A stretch of DNA of 64,000 nucleotides, from NCBI GenBank assembly GCA_003285105.1, contig CP030158.1, forward strand, positions 2,146,501-2,210,500, written 5' to 3'. Origin of the DNA: Roseithermus sacchariphilus. Lineage in GTDB: Bacteria; Bacteroidota; Rhodothermia; Rhodothermales; MEBIC09517. Positions within the stretch are counted from its first letter, which is position 1. Each line of letters opens with the position of its first letter. Below are positions 19,466-28,333 of the stretch, piece by piece. The notes under the pieces were generated by a model that saw only the letters and a program-made list of their open reading frames with translations, did not search any database and was not told the origin of the DNA. The position numbers were made by a program, and so were the translations under genes.

Positions 19466-20749
19466 TCATTCCGCCGTGGCGCTTCGCCCCTCGATCTGGC
19501 CGAGGGCGCGTTCGAGGGCAGCCATGGTCTGGAAGAGCCGGGCCGCAGTGTCCTCGCGTTCCATCTGGAGCGCGAACAGCGTGCGTTCGGCGTCGAGCAG
19601 ATCCAGAAAGGTGGCGCGGCCGGTGGTGTAGGCGCTGAGGCTGGCCTCCCGGGCGGCCTCGGCCTGGGGGATGAGGGCCTGTTGCAGGAGGGTGAGCCGG
19701 GTGCGCTGCCGGTCGAGGCGCTCGGTGAGGTCGGCGATGTGGGTGCGGATGGCGGTGGTGAGTGCCTCCCGGCGGGCTTCGACCTGGCGGCGGCGCACCT
19801 CGGCCTCTTCGATGCCGGCCCGGAGGGCGCTGCGCCAGAGCGGGATCGAGACGCCCACGCCCAGCGCCAGGGCATCCCGGCCGTCGGCCATGGCCGGCAC
19901 GTCGCTCTCGGCGATGTCGAAGTAGGTGGCGCTGACCATGAAGCCGGGCCGGAGTTGCAGGCGCGCCAGCTCGATCTGATGCGTGGCGCGGTGCAGCGCC
20001 GCCTCCAGGGCCTTTACCTCCGGCCGACGGCGCAGGGCGGCCGCCAGGCTCGTATCCGGCAGGGCCTCGACCGTGGGGGGCGCCAGCCGTCCGGCCGGCA
20101 GGGCCTCCGGCGGGCGGTTGAGCAGGCGGGCCAGGTCCTCGCGGGCGGTACGTGCCGATTCGGCCAGTTGCTCTTCCTGGAGGCGAAGCCGGTGCCGCTC
20201 CAGCTGGGCTTTCAGGATGGCCTGTTGCGTCCCCTCGCCCACCTCGTAGCGCGTGGTGGCGGCCGCCTCGAACGCCCGCAGGCGTTCCCGGAAGTCGGCC
20301 AGCAGGCGCTGCTGCTCCTGGATGCGGTAGAGGTCGGCGTAGCGCTGCATCAGGTCGAGCGCGAGGTCCCGGGCAACGGTTTCGGCCTCGTACCGGGCTA
20401 CCTCGGCGCTGCTCTCGGCGATGGCGCCCTGCCGCTCCAGCGTGCCGGGGTAGGGGATGCGCTGCTCCACGCGCCATTGCGAGCGCTGGATGCCGCGGGC
20501 CGTGTACACCGGGAACGGCTGAAGCGTGACGGAGACGGTCGGCTCCGGCAGGGCCGTCACCCGACGGGAGCGGGCGGCCCAGGCCTCGGCTTCGAGCCGT
20601 GCGGCCCGCAGCGAGGGGTTCCGGGTGTGGAGTTCGACCAGCAGGTCGGGCAGGCGGAGCACCTGCGTGGTGTCCGGTGAGGACTGGGCCCGGACGGGTG
20701 CGGGCCACAGGCCGCCCAGCAACAGGGCGGCGACGATGAGACGACGCAT
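19466..20749 (-). CDS. cusC: TolC-family outer-membrane efflux protein (CusC-like)
   Basis: A 427-residue outer-membrane factor with a signal peptide (MRRLIVAALLLGGLWPAPVRAQ) and two OEP repeats. The long helices are seen in LRAARLEAEAWAARSRRV and REASLSAYTTGRATFLDLLD, the latter a typical TolC-family segment. It would form the trimeric duct for the CusA-CusB pump. It lies 64 nt upstream of cusB on the same strand, and the order cusC-cusB-cusA fits the operon. Confidence 0.9.
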   Translation of the reverse strand: MRRLIVAALLLGGLWPAPVRAQSSPDTTQVLRLPDLLVELHTRNPSLRAARLEAEAWAARSRRVTALPEPTVSVTLQPFPVYTARGIQRSQWRVEQRIPYPGTLERQGAIAESSAEVARYEAETVARDLALDLMQRYADLYRIQEQQRLLADFRERLRAFEAAATTRYEVGEGTQQAILKAQLERHRLRLQEEQLAESARTAREDLARLLNRPPEALPAGRLAPPTVEALPDTSLAAALRRRPEVKALEAALHRATHQIELARLQLRPGFMVSATYFDIAESDVPAMADGRDALALGVGVSIPLWRSALRAGIEEAEVRRRQVEARREALTTAIRTHIADLTERLDRQRTRLTLLQQALIPQAEAAREASLSAYTTGRATFLDLLDAERTLFALQMEREDTAARLFQTMAALERALGQIEGRSATAE

Positions 20750-20883
20750 ACGGCTCGTGATCGACAGGCAACCGATGGAGGCCCGGCGCGGGGTGGGGCG
20801 TCAGCCACCGACCCGCAGGGCGACGGGCAGGACCGGCGAGGGCGGCACGCAGGCAGAAGCACCCGGTGCGGCCGTCGGGCCTG

Positions 20884-21390
20884 TCAATTCAGGAGCGAGG
20901 CGAAGAGGAGGTGCGTGCGCACCGGCGGGGCGTGGTCGCTCGACGGGAGCGGTGGCCACGGCCGGACGGCCTCGTCGGGAAGGAGGAGGGGAGTGCCGGC
21001 GAAGAAGAAGACCGGCACGGCGAGAAGCGAGAGCGGAGGGGCCGGGACGGCCTGCTCGACGTCGGCCTGCCGGACCTCGACGGAGCAGCAGGGGTCATCG
21101 GAGTGCGCCGACGGGTGAGCCTCCGACGGGGTGGTGGCATGCGGGCACGGGGCCTCGGCGGGCCTCTCCGGCGTGTGATGAGCCGCCGCGTGATCCGGCT
21201 CAGGATCGTGGCCGTGCGACGCCGTCCCGGTGGCGGTCCGGTCCTTGCAGCAGCAGGCCGCCATCATGGTCATGCTCGTCCCCATGGCCCGGGCGCAGAC
21301 GTGCTGCACCAGCGGCAGGCTGCCCGTCAGGAGCAGCAGCAGCGCCGCCAGGGCGGCCGGGAGGCGATGGGTGCGAACGAGGGCGAGCAT
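20884..21390 (-). CDS. Cys/His/Met-rich exported protein, HYC_CC_PP-like
   Basis: A 168-residue protein, first gene of the leftward copper operon. A hydrophobic N-terminal segment (residues ~10-28) is followed by QHVCARAMGTSMTMMAACCC (His30, Cys32, Cys46-48), a long His-rich stretch (HGHDPEPDHAAAHH), a second Cys pair (DPCCSVEV, 101-102), a hydrophobic segment, and a C-terminal APPVRTHLLF. The H-x-C, CC and PP spacing is that of the small HYC_CC_PP proteins found in Bacteroidota beside metal genes. Their function is unknown to me. From its residues and position it probably binds copper outside the cytoplasm. Confidence 0.6.
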   Translation of the reverse strand: MLALVRTHRLPAALAALLLLLTGSLPLVQHVCARAMGTSMTMMAACCCKDRTATGTASHGHDPEPDHAAAHHTPERPAEAPCPHATTPSEAHPSAHSDDPCCSVEVRQADVEQAVPAPPLSLLAVPVFFFAGTPLLLPDEAVRPWPPLPSSDHAPPVRTHLLFASLLN

Positions 21391-21512
21391 ACGGGGCGAG
21401 GCTGCGCAAACGACTCTGGGGTCAACCAGCGGCGGGGCACCGGGTTTCCATCCCGACGGGTTAGCGGGTTTTTCAAATCCTGCGCCGGCAACCCCGTGCC
21501 GGGTCCTGTAGT

Positions 21513-21529
21513 ATAGGGGGGTACCCTAT
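21513..21529. promoter_or_regulatory. Candidate CsoR operator between the divergent copper operons
   Basis: ATAGGG-N5-CCCTAT with the centre GGGTA is a 17-nt palindrome about 36 nt upstream of copZ and 122 nt upstream of the leftward operon. CsoR-family operators are AT-flanked G-tract/C-tract palindromes, and a CsoR gene lies in the adjacent operon. A TATAG overlapping the left arm could be a -10 element, so binding would block transcription. The 174-nt gap holds nothing else that I recognise. Confidence 0.6.
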
Positions 21530-21564
21530 GTTGTTCCCGAACCTGGCACCAATCCGAATCCGCC

Positions 21565-21777
21565 ATGAGTCAGCATACCGAGACCCTCACGATCGAAGGC
21601 ATGAGTTGCAGCCACTGTGTCCACGCCGTCCGCCAGGCGCTGGCGGGCCTCGACGGGGTGGACGTCGACGCCGTCGAGATCGGCTCGGCGACGGTGCGGT
21701 ACGACGACACCCGCGTATCGCGCGACGCCCTCGTCGCCGCCATCGAGCAGGAAGGCTATCACGTGGCAGATGCGTGA
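21565..21777 (+). CDS. copZ: Copper chaperone, HMA domain (CopZ)
   Basis: A 70-residue single HMA (ferredoxin-fold) domain with the GMSCSHC metal site (Cys15, Cys18) near the N-terminus and the usual length for CopZ. It carries Cu(I) in the cytoplasm to CopA and probably to CsoR. It is the first gene of the rightward operon copZ-csoR-copA, directly behind the candidate CsoR operator. Its stop codon abuts a heptad repeat array that fills the whole space to csoR. Confidence 0.92.
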   Translation: MSQHTETLTIEGMSCSHCVHAVRQALAGLDGVDVDAVEIGSATVRYDDTRVSRDALVAAIEQEGYHVADA

Positions 21778-21896
21778 GTGGGCTGCTGGCCGCTGGCTGC
21801 TGGCCGCTGGCCTGCTGACGGACGGCTCACAGCTAACAGCCCACATCTCGCAGCCAGAAGCTAACAGCCCACAGCTAACAGCCCACAGCTAACAGC
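21778..21896. repeat. Seventeen-unit degenerate heptanucleotide array between copZ and csoR
   Basis: The spacer reads as seventeen consecutive 7-mers in one phase, from GTGGGCT, GCTGGCC and GCTGGCT to alternating TAACAGC and CCACAGC. It starts right after the copZ stop codon and ends one base before the csoR start. The units resemble, on the opposite strand, the GTGGGCT/TTCTGGC units of the arrays at 49850 and 50410. Confidence 0.92.
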
Positions 21897-21897
21897 C

Positions 21898-22179
21898 ATG
21901 CATCTCGACGATCAGCAGCGTGACGCCGTATTGAAGCGCCTTCGGCGGATCGAGGGCCAGATTCGCGGTCTTCAGCGGATGGTGGAGGAGGATCGCTACT
22001 GCGGCGACGTGCTCAACCAGATCAGCTCCGTGCAGCAGGCCCTCCGCTCCGTGGGCAAGGTCATCACCCGCACCCACCTCGAAACGTGCGTCACCGATGC
22101 CTTGCGCTCGGGCGATCCCGAGGCTGCCCGGCGGACGTACGACGAGATCATGGACCTGTTGTACAAGCAACTCAAGTGA
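21898..22179 (+). CDS. csoR: CsoR/FrmR-family copper-sensing repressor
   Basis: A 93-residue all-helical repressor (DUF156). The Cu(I) ligand set Cys35 ([10 protein letters not shown]), His60 and Cys64 (RTHLETCV) matches the C-H-C triad of CsoR, not the FrmR or RcnR sets. Without copper it would bind the palindrome upstream of copZ and repress both divergent operons; Cu(I) binding releases it. The N-terminal [20 protein letters not shown] helix is family-typical. The start codon follows directly on the heptad array, without a clear ribosome-binding site. Confidence 0.93.
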   Translation: MHLDDQQRDAVLKRLRRIEGQIRGLQRMVEEDRYCGDVLNQISSVQQALRSVGKVITRTHLETCVTDALRSGDPEAARRTYDEIMDLLYKQLK

Positions 22180-22193
22180 AGGACGAAATACGA

Positions 22194-24722
22194 ATGTCGG
22201 GTGTCGAACCGAAGGCTATGAGCAGCCAGGCGGAATTCGTCGACCGGGAATCGTGCCTTGACGTCACCCTGCCCGTCGAAGGCATGACGTGTGCGGCGTG
22301 CTCGGCGCGGGTGGAGCGGGCGCTCGGGGCGGTCGAGGGCGTGGCCGAGGCCCGGGTCAACCTGGCCACCGAGCGGGCGGCCGTGCGCTTCGACCCGCGG
22401 CGGCTGTCCACGGCGGATCTGGTGCGGGCCGTCCGGGAGCGGGGCTACGACGTGCGGACGGCCGAGGCGACGCTGCACGTGCAGGGGATGACGTGCGCGG
22501 CGTGCGTGGCGCGCGTGGAGCGGGCATTGCGGCAACTCGACGGGGTGCTGGAGGCGCAGGTCAACCTGGCCACCGAGCAGGCCCGTGTGCGGTACGTCCC
22601 GGGCGTGACGGGGCCGGAGGCGTTCCGGCAGGCCGTCCGTGAGGCCGGCTACGACGTGCTGGAGGCGGCTCCCGGGCAGGACCGGGCGGACGTCGAGCGC
22701 GAGGCCCGCGAGCGGGAGCGCCGCGCCCTGCGCCGCCGGCTCATCGTCGCGGCGGCCTTCACCCTCCCGATCCTGCTGCTGAGCATGGGGCCGATGCTGG
22801 TGCCCGGCGGCGAGGCCTGGCTGATGGGCCACATCCCGCAGCCGGTGCTCTACGGCCTCCTGTTCGTGCTGGCCTCCGTCGTGCAGTTTGGGCCGGGATG
22901 GCGCTACTACCGCGCCGGCTGGGCGGCGCTGCGGCACGGCAGCCCGGACATGAACACCCTCGTCATGCTGGGCACCTCGGCGGCCTACGGCTACTCGGTC
23001 GTCGCCACCTTCCTGCCGGGTGTGTTGCCCGAGGGGACGGTCCACATCTACTACGAGGCGTCCGCCACGATCATCACGCTGATCCTCGTGGGCAAGTACC
23101 TGGAGGCGCTGGCGAAGGGCCGCACGAGCGAGGCGATGAAGCAGTTGCTGCGGCTCCAGCCGCGGACGGCCCGCGTCCGGCGTGGCGCGGCGGCCGTCGA
23201 GGTGCCGGTGGAGGAGGTCGTCGTCGGCGATCTGGTCGAGGTGCGGCCCGGGGAGAAGGTGCCGGTGGACGGGCGCGTGGTGGAGGGCGCGTCGTTCGTG
23301 GACGAGGCGATGGTGACGGGCGAGCCGATCCCGGTGGAGAAGGGGGCAGGGGATGAGGTGATCGGGGGGACGATCAACACGAACGGCCACCTCGTCGTCG
23401 AGGCCATGCGCGTGGGCGAGGGCACCGTGCTGGCGCAGATCATCCGCATGGTCGAAGAAGCCCAGATGACGCGGCCGCCCATCCAGGCGCTGGCGGACCG
23501 CGTCGTGCGTGTCTTCGTGCCGGCGGTGCTGGCCGTCGCGGCGGTCACCTTCGGCGTGTGGCTGGCCGTCGGGCCCGAGCCGGCGCTGACGTACGCGCTG
23601 GTGAATGCCGTGGCGGTGCTCATCATCGCCTGCCCCTGTGCCATGGGGCTGGCCACACCGACGTCCATCATGGTCGGCACCGGCAAGGCGGCCGAGCACG
23701 GCATCCTCTTCCGCCGCGGCGACGCCCTGCAGACGCTCCAGGAGGTCGATACCGTCGTGCTCGACAAGACGGGCACGCTGACGGCCGGCGCGCCGCAGCT
23801 CACCGATCTGGAGCCGGCGCCCGGCGTCGAGCGGGCCGACGTGCTGCGGTGGGTGGCGGCCATCGAGGATCGATCCGAGCATCCCATCGCGCGCGCCATC
23901 GTCGAGGCGGCCCGGGCCGAAGGCGTGCAGCCGGCCGTGGTGCAGGACTTCCAGGCGGAGCCGGGCTTCGGCGTGCGGGCGACGGTGGACGGGCGCCGCG
24001 TCGCGGTCGGCGCGGATCGCTACATGGCGAAGCTCGGCGTGGCCGTCGCGGCGTTCGAGGACGTGGCGGCCCGGCTGGCCGGGGAGGGCAAGACGCCGCT
24101 CTACGCCGCCGTCGACGGCCGGGTAGCCGCCGTGCTGGCCGTGGCCGATCCCGTCAAGCCGTCGACGCCCGCGGCCATCGAGGTGCTGCACCGGCTCGGG
24201 CTGCGCGTGGCGATGCTGACGGGCGACAACCGCCGCACGGCCGAGGCCATCGCCCGGCGGCTGGGCATCGACGAGGTGCGGGCCGAGGTGCTGCCCCAGG
24301 ACAAAGCCGCCGTCGTCGAGGCGATGCAGGCCGAGGGGCGCACCGTGGCCTTCGTCGGCGACGGCATCAACGACGCCCCGGCGCTGGCCCGGGCGGACGT
24401 CGGCCTCGCCATCGGCACCGGCACCGACATCGCCATCGAGACGGCCGACGTCATCCTCATGAGCGGCGATCTCCGCGGCATCGTGCGGGCGCTGGCGCTG
24501 TCCCGCGCGACGATCCGCAACATCAAGCAGAATCTGTTCTGGGCGTTCTGCTACAACGTGTTGCTGATCCCCGTGGCGGCCGGGGCGTTGTATCCGGCCT
24601 TCGGGGTGCTGCTCTCCCCGATGTTCGCCGCCGCCGCGATGGGCACCTCCAGCCTGTTCGTCCTGGGGAACGCCCTGCGGCTGCGGCGGTGGTCGCCGGA
24701 GGAGGGAGTCGGGGAGGTCTAG
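22194..24722 (+). CDS. copA: CopA copper-translocating P1B-1 ATPase with two HMA domains
   Basis: An 842-residue Cu(I) exporter. Two N-terminal HMA domains carry GMTCAAC (Cys33/36 and Cys101/104), followed by membrane helices, the actuator loop ([12 protein letters not shown]), the intramembrane CPC site ([15 protein letters not shown], about residue 480), the phosphorylation site DKTGTLTAG (about 522), the HP loop (SEHPIARAI) and the hinge [16 protein letters not shown]. This is the CPC type, distinct from the CPH-type CopB encoded in the divergent operon. The ATG at 22194 follows an AAGGA site and lies 14 nt after csoR; an ATG at 22218 is an alternative. The stop overlaps the convergent glycosyltransferase stop by four bases. 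Confidence 0.96.
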   Translation: MSGVEPKAMSSQAEFVDRESCLDVTLPVEGMTCAACSARVERALGAVEGVAEARVNLATERAAVRFDPRRLSTADLVRAVRERGYDVRTAEATLHVQGMTCAACVARVERALRQLDGVLEAQVNLATEQARVRYVPGVTGPEAFRQAVREAGYDVLEAAPGQDRADVEREARERERRALRRRLIVAAAFTLPILLLSMGPMLVPGGEAWLMGHIPQPVLYGLLFVLASVVQFGPGWRYYRAGWAALRHGSPDMNTLVMLGTSAAYGYSVVATFLPGVLPEGTVHIYYEASATIITLILVGKYLEALAKGRTSEAMKQLLRLQPRTARVRRGAAAVEVPVEEVVVGDLVEVRPGEKVPVDGRVVEGASFVDEAMVTGEPIPVEKGAGDEVIGGTINTNGHLVVEAMRVGEGTVLAQIIRMVEEAQMTRPPIQALADRVVRVFVPAVLAVAAVTFGVWLAVGPEPALTYALVNAVAVLIIACPCAMGLATPTSIMVGTGKAAEHGILFRRGDALQTLQEVDTVVLDKTGTLTAGAPQLTDLEPAPGVERADVLRWVAAIEDRSEHPIARAIVEAARAEGVQPAVVQDFQAEPGFGVRATVDGRRVAVGADRYMAKLGVAVAAFEDVAARLAGEGKTPLYAAVDGRVAAVLAVADPVKPSTPAAIEVLHRLGLRVAMLTGDNRRTAEAIARRLGIDEVRAEVLPQDKAAVVEAMQAEGRTVAFVGDGINDAPALARADVGLAIGTGTDIAIETADVILMSGDLRGIVRALALSRATIRNIKQNLFWAFCYNVLLIPVAAGALYPAFGVLLSPMFAAAAMGTSSLFVLGNALRLRRWSPEEGVGEV

Positions 24723-25846
24723 CGCTGCACCAGGCGCAGCCACTGTGCTCGCACAACCTCGGGGCTGAAGGCCGTCACGAAGCGCTCGCGGGCCTGGGTC
24801 GACATGGCGAGCCACACCGACGGCGTTCGGAGACGCTCCACCGCCGTCGCGATAGCGGAGGGGTCCTGCTTCGGCACGAGCAGCGCCTCACGACCGTCCC
24901 GTACCATGGCCGGTATGCTGGCATGCCGCGTAGCGATGATCGGCGTCGCTGCATTCAAGGCCTCGACGATCGTCAGGGGCTGGGCCTCGGTCGGGTAGTA
25001 GGTGGGCAGCAGAAACACATCGGCGTTCAGGTGGAGGCGTTTAACCTGCGTGCGGTCCGTCACAGCGCCGTGATGCGTGACGTGCTCGGTCAGATTCAGG
25101 GCATGCACCCGTTTTTCGAAGTCCAGGCGGTCCGCCTCTGCCATCCAGCCGCCCGCGAAGTCGGCGCGGACCGCCACACCGCGCATGTGCAGCAAGCGGA
25201 CGGCTTCCAGGACGTCGAGATAGCCCTTCGACGGGATCATGTTGCTCAAATAGAGCAGACGTATAGGATGCTCTGCTGCGGCACGGTGCTTGAAGTCATC
25301 CTGCTTGGCGCTGATGTCGGCAGGGACGCACAGCTGCGCAGCGTCGATGGTGTTGGGAATGGTGATGCGCTTGGCAGCAGGGATCCAGGGGGCGCAGCGG
25401 GTGTCCAGGCTAGGGTTGAATACCAGACCGGCCAGCTGGCCGACCATCCGCCGCGCGGAATGGCGGGTTAAAGGATGGCGAAACACACGGTCGAAGTTGC
25501 CCCAGTGGACGACGCCGTACACCGTTTGATCGGGGCGGAAGGCAGGCAGCACGGTCACGCGATCGCGCCAGTGGCCGAGGAGGGAGGGCGAGATAGAAGG
25601 CCAGAAGACCGTGGCCTGCGGGGCGGCTGCGAGGGCCTGCCGGGTGTGTTCGCGGATGCTGAGGTAGTGCCGCAGGCGCCCAGTCTGGAAGCGGGCGTCC
25701 GTCTTAACGAGGTCGGTGTCGGGTGGTGACAGGTTGATGCGCTGTACCTCGTAGTCAGGTTCCAGCAAGCTGGCCAAGCGCTCGGTCAGCATGGATTGGC
25801 CGTCCACGGGAGGAGGAAACCGGCCGATTACGACGATGGGAGGCAT
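24719..25846 (-). CDS. Glycosyltransferase family 4 protein (last gene of the polysaccharide operon)
   Basis: A 375-residue GT-B fold glycosyltransferase. The N-terminal domain opens with [21 protein letters not shown], and the C-terminal Glycos_transf_1 domain has [22 protein letters not shown] and the nucleotide-sugar binding segment [20 protein letters not shown], with the E-x7-E type arrangement. It should add one sugar to the repeat unit on the cytoplasmic side of the inner membrane; donor and linkage cannot be read from sequence. Its GC content is closer to the genome average than that of the genes at 27-33.5 kb. Confidence 0.85.
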   Translation of the reverse strand: MPPIVVIGRFPPPVDGQSMLTERLASLLEPDYEVQRINLSPPDTDLVKTDARFQTGRLRHYLSIREHTRQALAAAPQATVFWPSISPSLLGHWRDRVTVLPAFRPDQTVYGVVHWGNFDRVFRHPLTRHSARRMVGQLAGLVFNPSLDTRCAPWIPAAKRITIPNTIDAAQLCVPADISAKQDDFKHRAAAEHPIRLLYLSNMIPSKGYLDVLEAVRLLHMRGVAVRADFAGGWMAEADRLDFEKRVHALNLTEHVTHHGAVTDRTQVKRLHLNADVFLLPTYYPTEAQPLTIVEALNAATPIIATRHASIPAMVRDGREALLVPKQDPSAIATAVERLRTPSVWLAMSTQARERFVTAFSPEVVRAQWLRLVQR

Positions 25847-25882
25847 GAGAGGTAGGGACGAACGGTGAGGGCTGGCGAGGCA

Positions 25883-27085
25883 TCAACCCTGGAGGCAGTC
25901 ACGAAGGACGCGCTCGAAGGTGTCCGTGATGTCCTCGATGTCAAAAGCTTGCTCGGCGTAGGCGCGGGCGTTGCGTCCCATGGTTTCCCGGCGGTCGGGA
26001 TCCTGGAGCAGCGTCTCGGCCGCCCGGATGAAGGCCGTTGCGTCGGTGGGCGGAACCGTCAGGCCGGCGGCTTCGCGTCGTACGATGCGGGCAGCGAGGT
26101 TCTCCGGCGGCACGGCCAGCAGCACCGGCCGGGCGGCACAGAGATACGCCAGCACCTTCGATGGGACAGAGAAGACGCCGGCGTCGGGCTCCAGGAGGGC
26201 GACGAGCACGTCGGCCGAGGCGAACACGTCCGGCATGGCCTCGAAGGGTTGGAAGCCGAGCAGCAGCAGGTTGTCCAGGCCGTGCCGTGTTTTCTGCTCG
26301 CGGAGCCAGTCCGCACCCGGCCCCTGGGACACGACGACCACGCGCACGTCGGGCTGATCTCGGACGTGCAGCGCGAGTTGCAGGAGCAGGTCCGGGTTGT
26401 GTTTCAGGGCGAGGGTGCCGGCGTAGAGCAGGCAGCGCCGGTCGGCCAGCCCGTGGCGCTCGGCCCAGGCGTTGCGGCGGGGGCGGGGCGTGATGTCGTC
26501 CAGCGGCGCCCAGTTTTCCACGACGTGCAGGCGGTCGTCGGGCACGCCGTAGCGGTGCAGGATGGGGCGAAAATCCTCGGTGATCAGCACGGCGGCATCG
26601 CTCTGGCGCAGCAGGCGGCGTTCAAGGCCGAGGTAGTAGCGGCCGACGAGGTGCCCCACGCCGGGCAGCCTGCGCCGCAGGATGCGGTCGGCCGCCACGC
26701 CCAGCAGATCCTGCACCCAGTAGACGACCCGGCTGCCGGTGGCCCGGCAGGCGCGCTGGAGGGCCCGCTGGGCGTCGAGCGGCGTGTTACCGGAGAGGAC
26801 GACCTCCGGCTGGAAGCGGTGGACGGTGCGCTGCAGCAGGCGGCCGTATTCGTTTTCCTGCCGCCAGCGCGTCACGAAGCGGTACTTTTCGAGGGGGCGG
26901 GCCAGGCGAATCGGCTCGATGGTAAGCGAGGGCGCGTCATCCGGGCGAGGGGCGAGCGGGCCGGTGGGCGTGGTCTGGAGCGAGGCGCAGTAGCCGTGCA
27001 GGACCGTGTGCCCGCGGCGTGCCAGCGCGCGGCTCAGCTCGATGGGAAACGGGTATCCGCCGAAGTCGTGGACGAAGAGGCGCAT
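25883..27085 (-). CDS. Glycosyltransferase family 4 protein
   Basis: A 400-residue GT-B glycosyltransferase. It begins MRLFVHDFGGYPFPIELSRA with an N-terminal acceptor domain, followed by VVYWVQDLLGVAADRIL and the C-terminal donor domain with RRCLLYAGTLALKHNPDLLL and SVPSKVLAYLCAARPVLLAV. The PSKV/LAYL region is typical of WbuB/WcaI-like enzymes of capsule and colanic-acid clusters. It probably adds one sugar to the lipid-linked repeat unit. It lies 36 nt upstream of the next glycosyltransferase gene and 8 nt downstream of the previous one, in one operon. Confidence 0.85.
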   Translation of the reverse strand: MRLFVHDFGGYPFPIELSRALARRGHTVLHGYCASLQTTPTGPLAPRPDDAPSLTIEPIRLARPLEKYRFVTRWRQENEYGRLLQRTVHRFQPEVVLSGNTPLDAQRALQRACRATGSRVVYWVQDLLGVAADRILRRRLPGVGHLVGRYYLGLERRLLRQSDAAVLITEDFRPILHRYGVPDDRLHVVENWAPLDDITPRPRRNAWAERHGLADRRCLLYAGTLALKHNPDLLLQLALHVRDQPDVRVVVVSQGPGADWLREQKTRHGLDNLLLLGFQPFEAMPDVFASADVLVALLEPDAGVFSVPSKVLAYLCAARPVLLAVPPENLAARIVRREAAGLTVPPTDATAFIRAAETLLQDPDRRETMGRNARAYAEQAFDIEDITDTFERVLRDCLQG

Positions 27086-27093
27086 GGGCCGGC

Positions 27094-28263
27094 TCAGGAT
27101 CGGGGGCGATGAGCCGCAGCATAGGAAATGGCTCCGACCAGGCCGTCGAGCATATGGTCGACGGTCAAATGCTGCTCTGCGTACGTGATGGCATTCCGCG
27201 AAAGGATGGTTCGTTTTTTCAGGGTGAGCCGGATTGCATTGAGGAAGGCGTTGAAATTGCCGCGTTGAACCATGAATCCATTATAGCCATGTTCCAGCGA
27301 TTCAATCTCTGGACCGTGGAAAGGGATATTACCCGGTGGATGTTGAGTAACCAGTGGCAGTCCCATCCCGAAGGCATGGTTAATGACAAGACCCACATAG
27401 CCGGGCAAGACCATGACATCCGCAGCATAGAGGTAGGGAGCCGAATCTTCCAGTCTGGGGATAGAGCCCAAAAAATGGACGTCGGGGAGGTTACGGGCTC
27501 GGACCCACTGTTCCATCGGTTCTCGTTCAGGCCCCCCTCCAATAATGAGGAGAGTCATGGGGCGTTCAGCGCGAAGCGCGGCAAAGCTTTCCAGCAAGAG
27601 TTGCGTTCCCTTGCGGGGTATCAACTGTCCGACAAAGACGAGGATGTCGTGTTCTTCCGGGAGTTGAAGGCGCTGGCGGACGGCCGTTTTTCCTTCTTTC
27701 TCGAGCTGTTTCCGCAAGCGAAACAGCACATCCATTTCCAGGGTGTTTTGTGCGACGAAGAGCCGTTCATCGGGTAAATAAGGTTGCAGGGCTGCTCGGA
27801 CACCTTTCGTATAACACGCGCAGGCTTCTACCCTGCGGGCCATTTCGATACGGTATCGTTGGAGCGGATGGAGTCCGGAGAAAGGCCGAAAGACCGAATA
27901 GAAGATGCCCCATAGCACGCGCCCTGCCCCTTGTTTTCGTGCATAGCGGAGCAGAAAGGGTAAGGTCAGGGAGCGTGGGTTTTCTTCGGCCAGAACCACC
28001 TCGGGTGGACCGTATTGCTCAAAGATGTGACGGAATGGTTGTGCATGTAAGGTTTCGCTTTCACGAAACCACCAGTTGGGGATAAACTCACGTCGAAATG
28101 TACTCTGAATATCGTCCATCAAAGTTGTAGAGGCGTGGGGGGGCTGCCCGTGGCACACCACGAGACGGCCCTGGAGGCGCTGATTCAGCCGTTCCAACAC
28201 GGGAACGCGATAAGCCGGTAGCATCCGGCAGAAGTAGAATACAGGAGCCGGTGAGGAGGTCAA
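27094..28263 (-). CDS. Glycosyltransferase family 4 protein (low-GC segment)
   Basis: A 389-residue GT-B enzyme. The donor domain shows DILVFVGQLIPRKGTQLLLE, TLLIIGGGPEREPMEQWV and the binding region LVINHAFGMGLPLVTQH. The acceptor domain begins APVFYFCRMLPAYRVPVLER. The base composition is visibly more AT-rich than in the two genes downstream, which suggests the cassette from here to about 33.5 kb was acquired separately. The upstream gap to the next glycosyltransferase is 70 nt. Confidence 0.85.
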   Translation of the reverse strand: MTSSPAPVFYFCRMLPAYRVPVLERLNQRLQGRLVVCHGQPPHASTTLMDDIQSTFRREFIPNWWFRESETLHAQPFRHIFEQYGPPEVVLAEENPRSLTLPFLLRYARKQGAGRVLWGIFYSVFRPFSGLHPLQRYRIEMARRVEACACYTKGVRAALQPYLPDERLFVAQNTLEMDVLFRLRKQLEKEGKTAVRQRLQLPEEHDILVFVGQLIPRKGTQLLLESFAALRAERPMTLLIIGGGPEREPMEQWVRARNLPDVHFLGSIPRLEDSAPYLYAADVMVLPGYVGLVINHAFGMGLPLVTQHPPGNIPFHGPEIESLEHGYNGFMVQRGNFNAFLNAIRLTLKKRTILSRNAITYAEQHLTVDHMLDGLVGAISYAAAHRPRS

Positions 28264-28333
28264 GGTCAGCAGGCGTGTGTATGGGTGTGATGGAAGCGAT
28301 ACGGGAGGTTGCTTGGAGAAGGAGCCAGGCCTT

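Noticed and set aside
21996-24815. 939-residue minus-strand frame opposite csoR and copA
   Set aside because: Shadow frame; CsoR and CopA are unmistakable on the plus strand.
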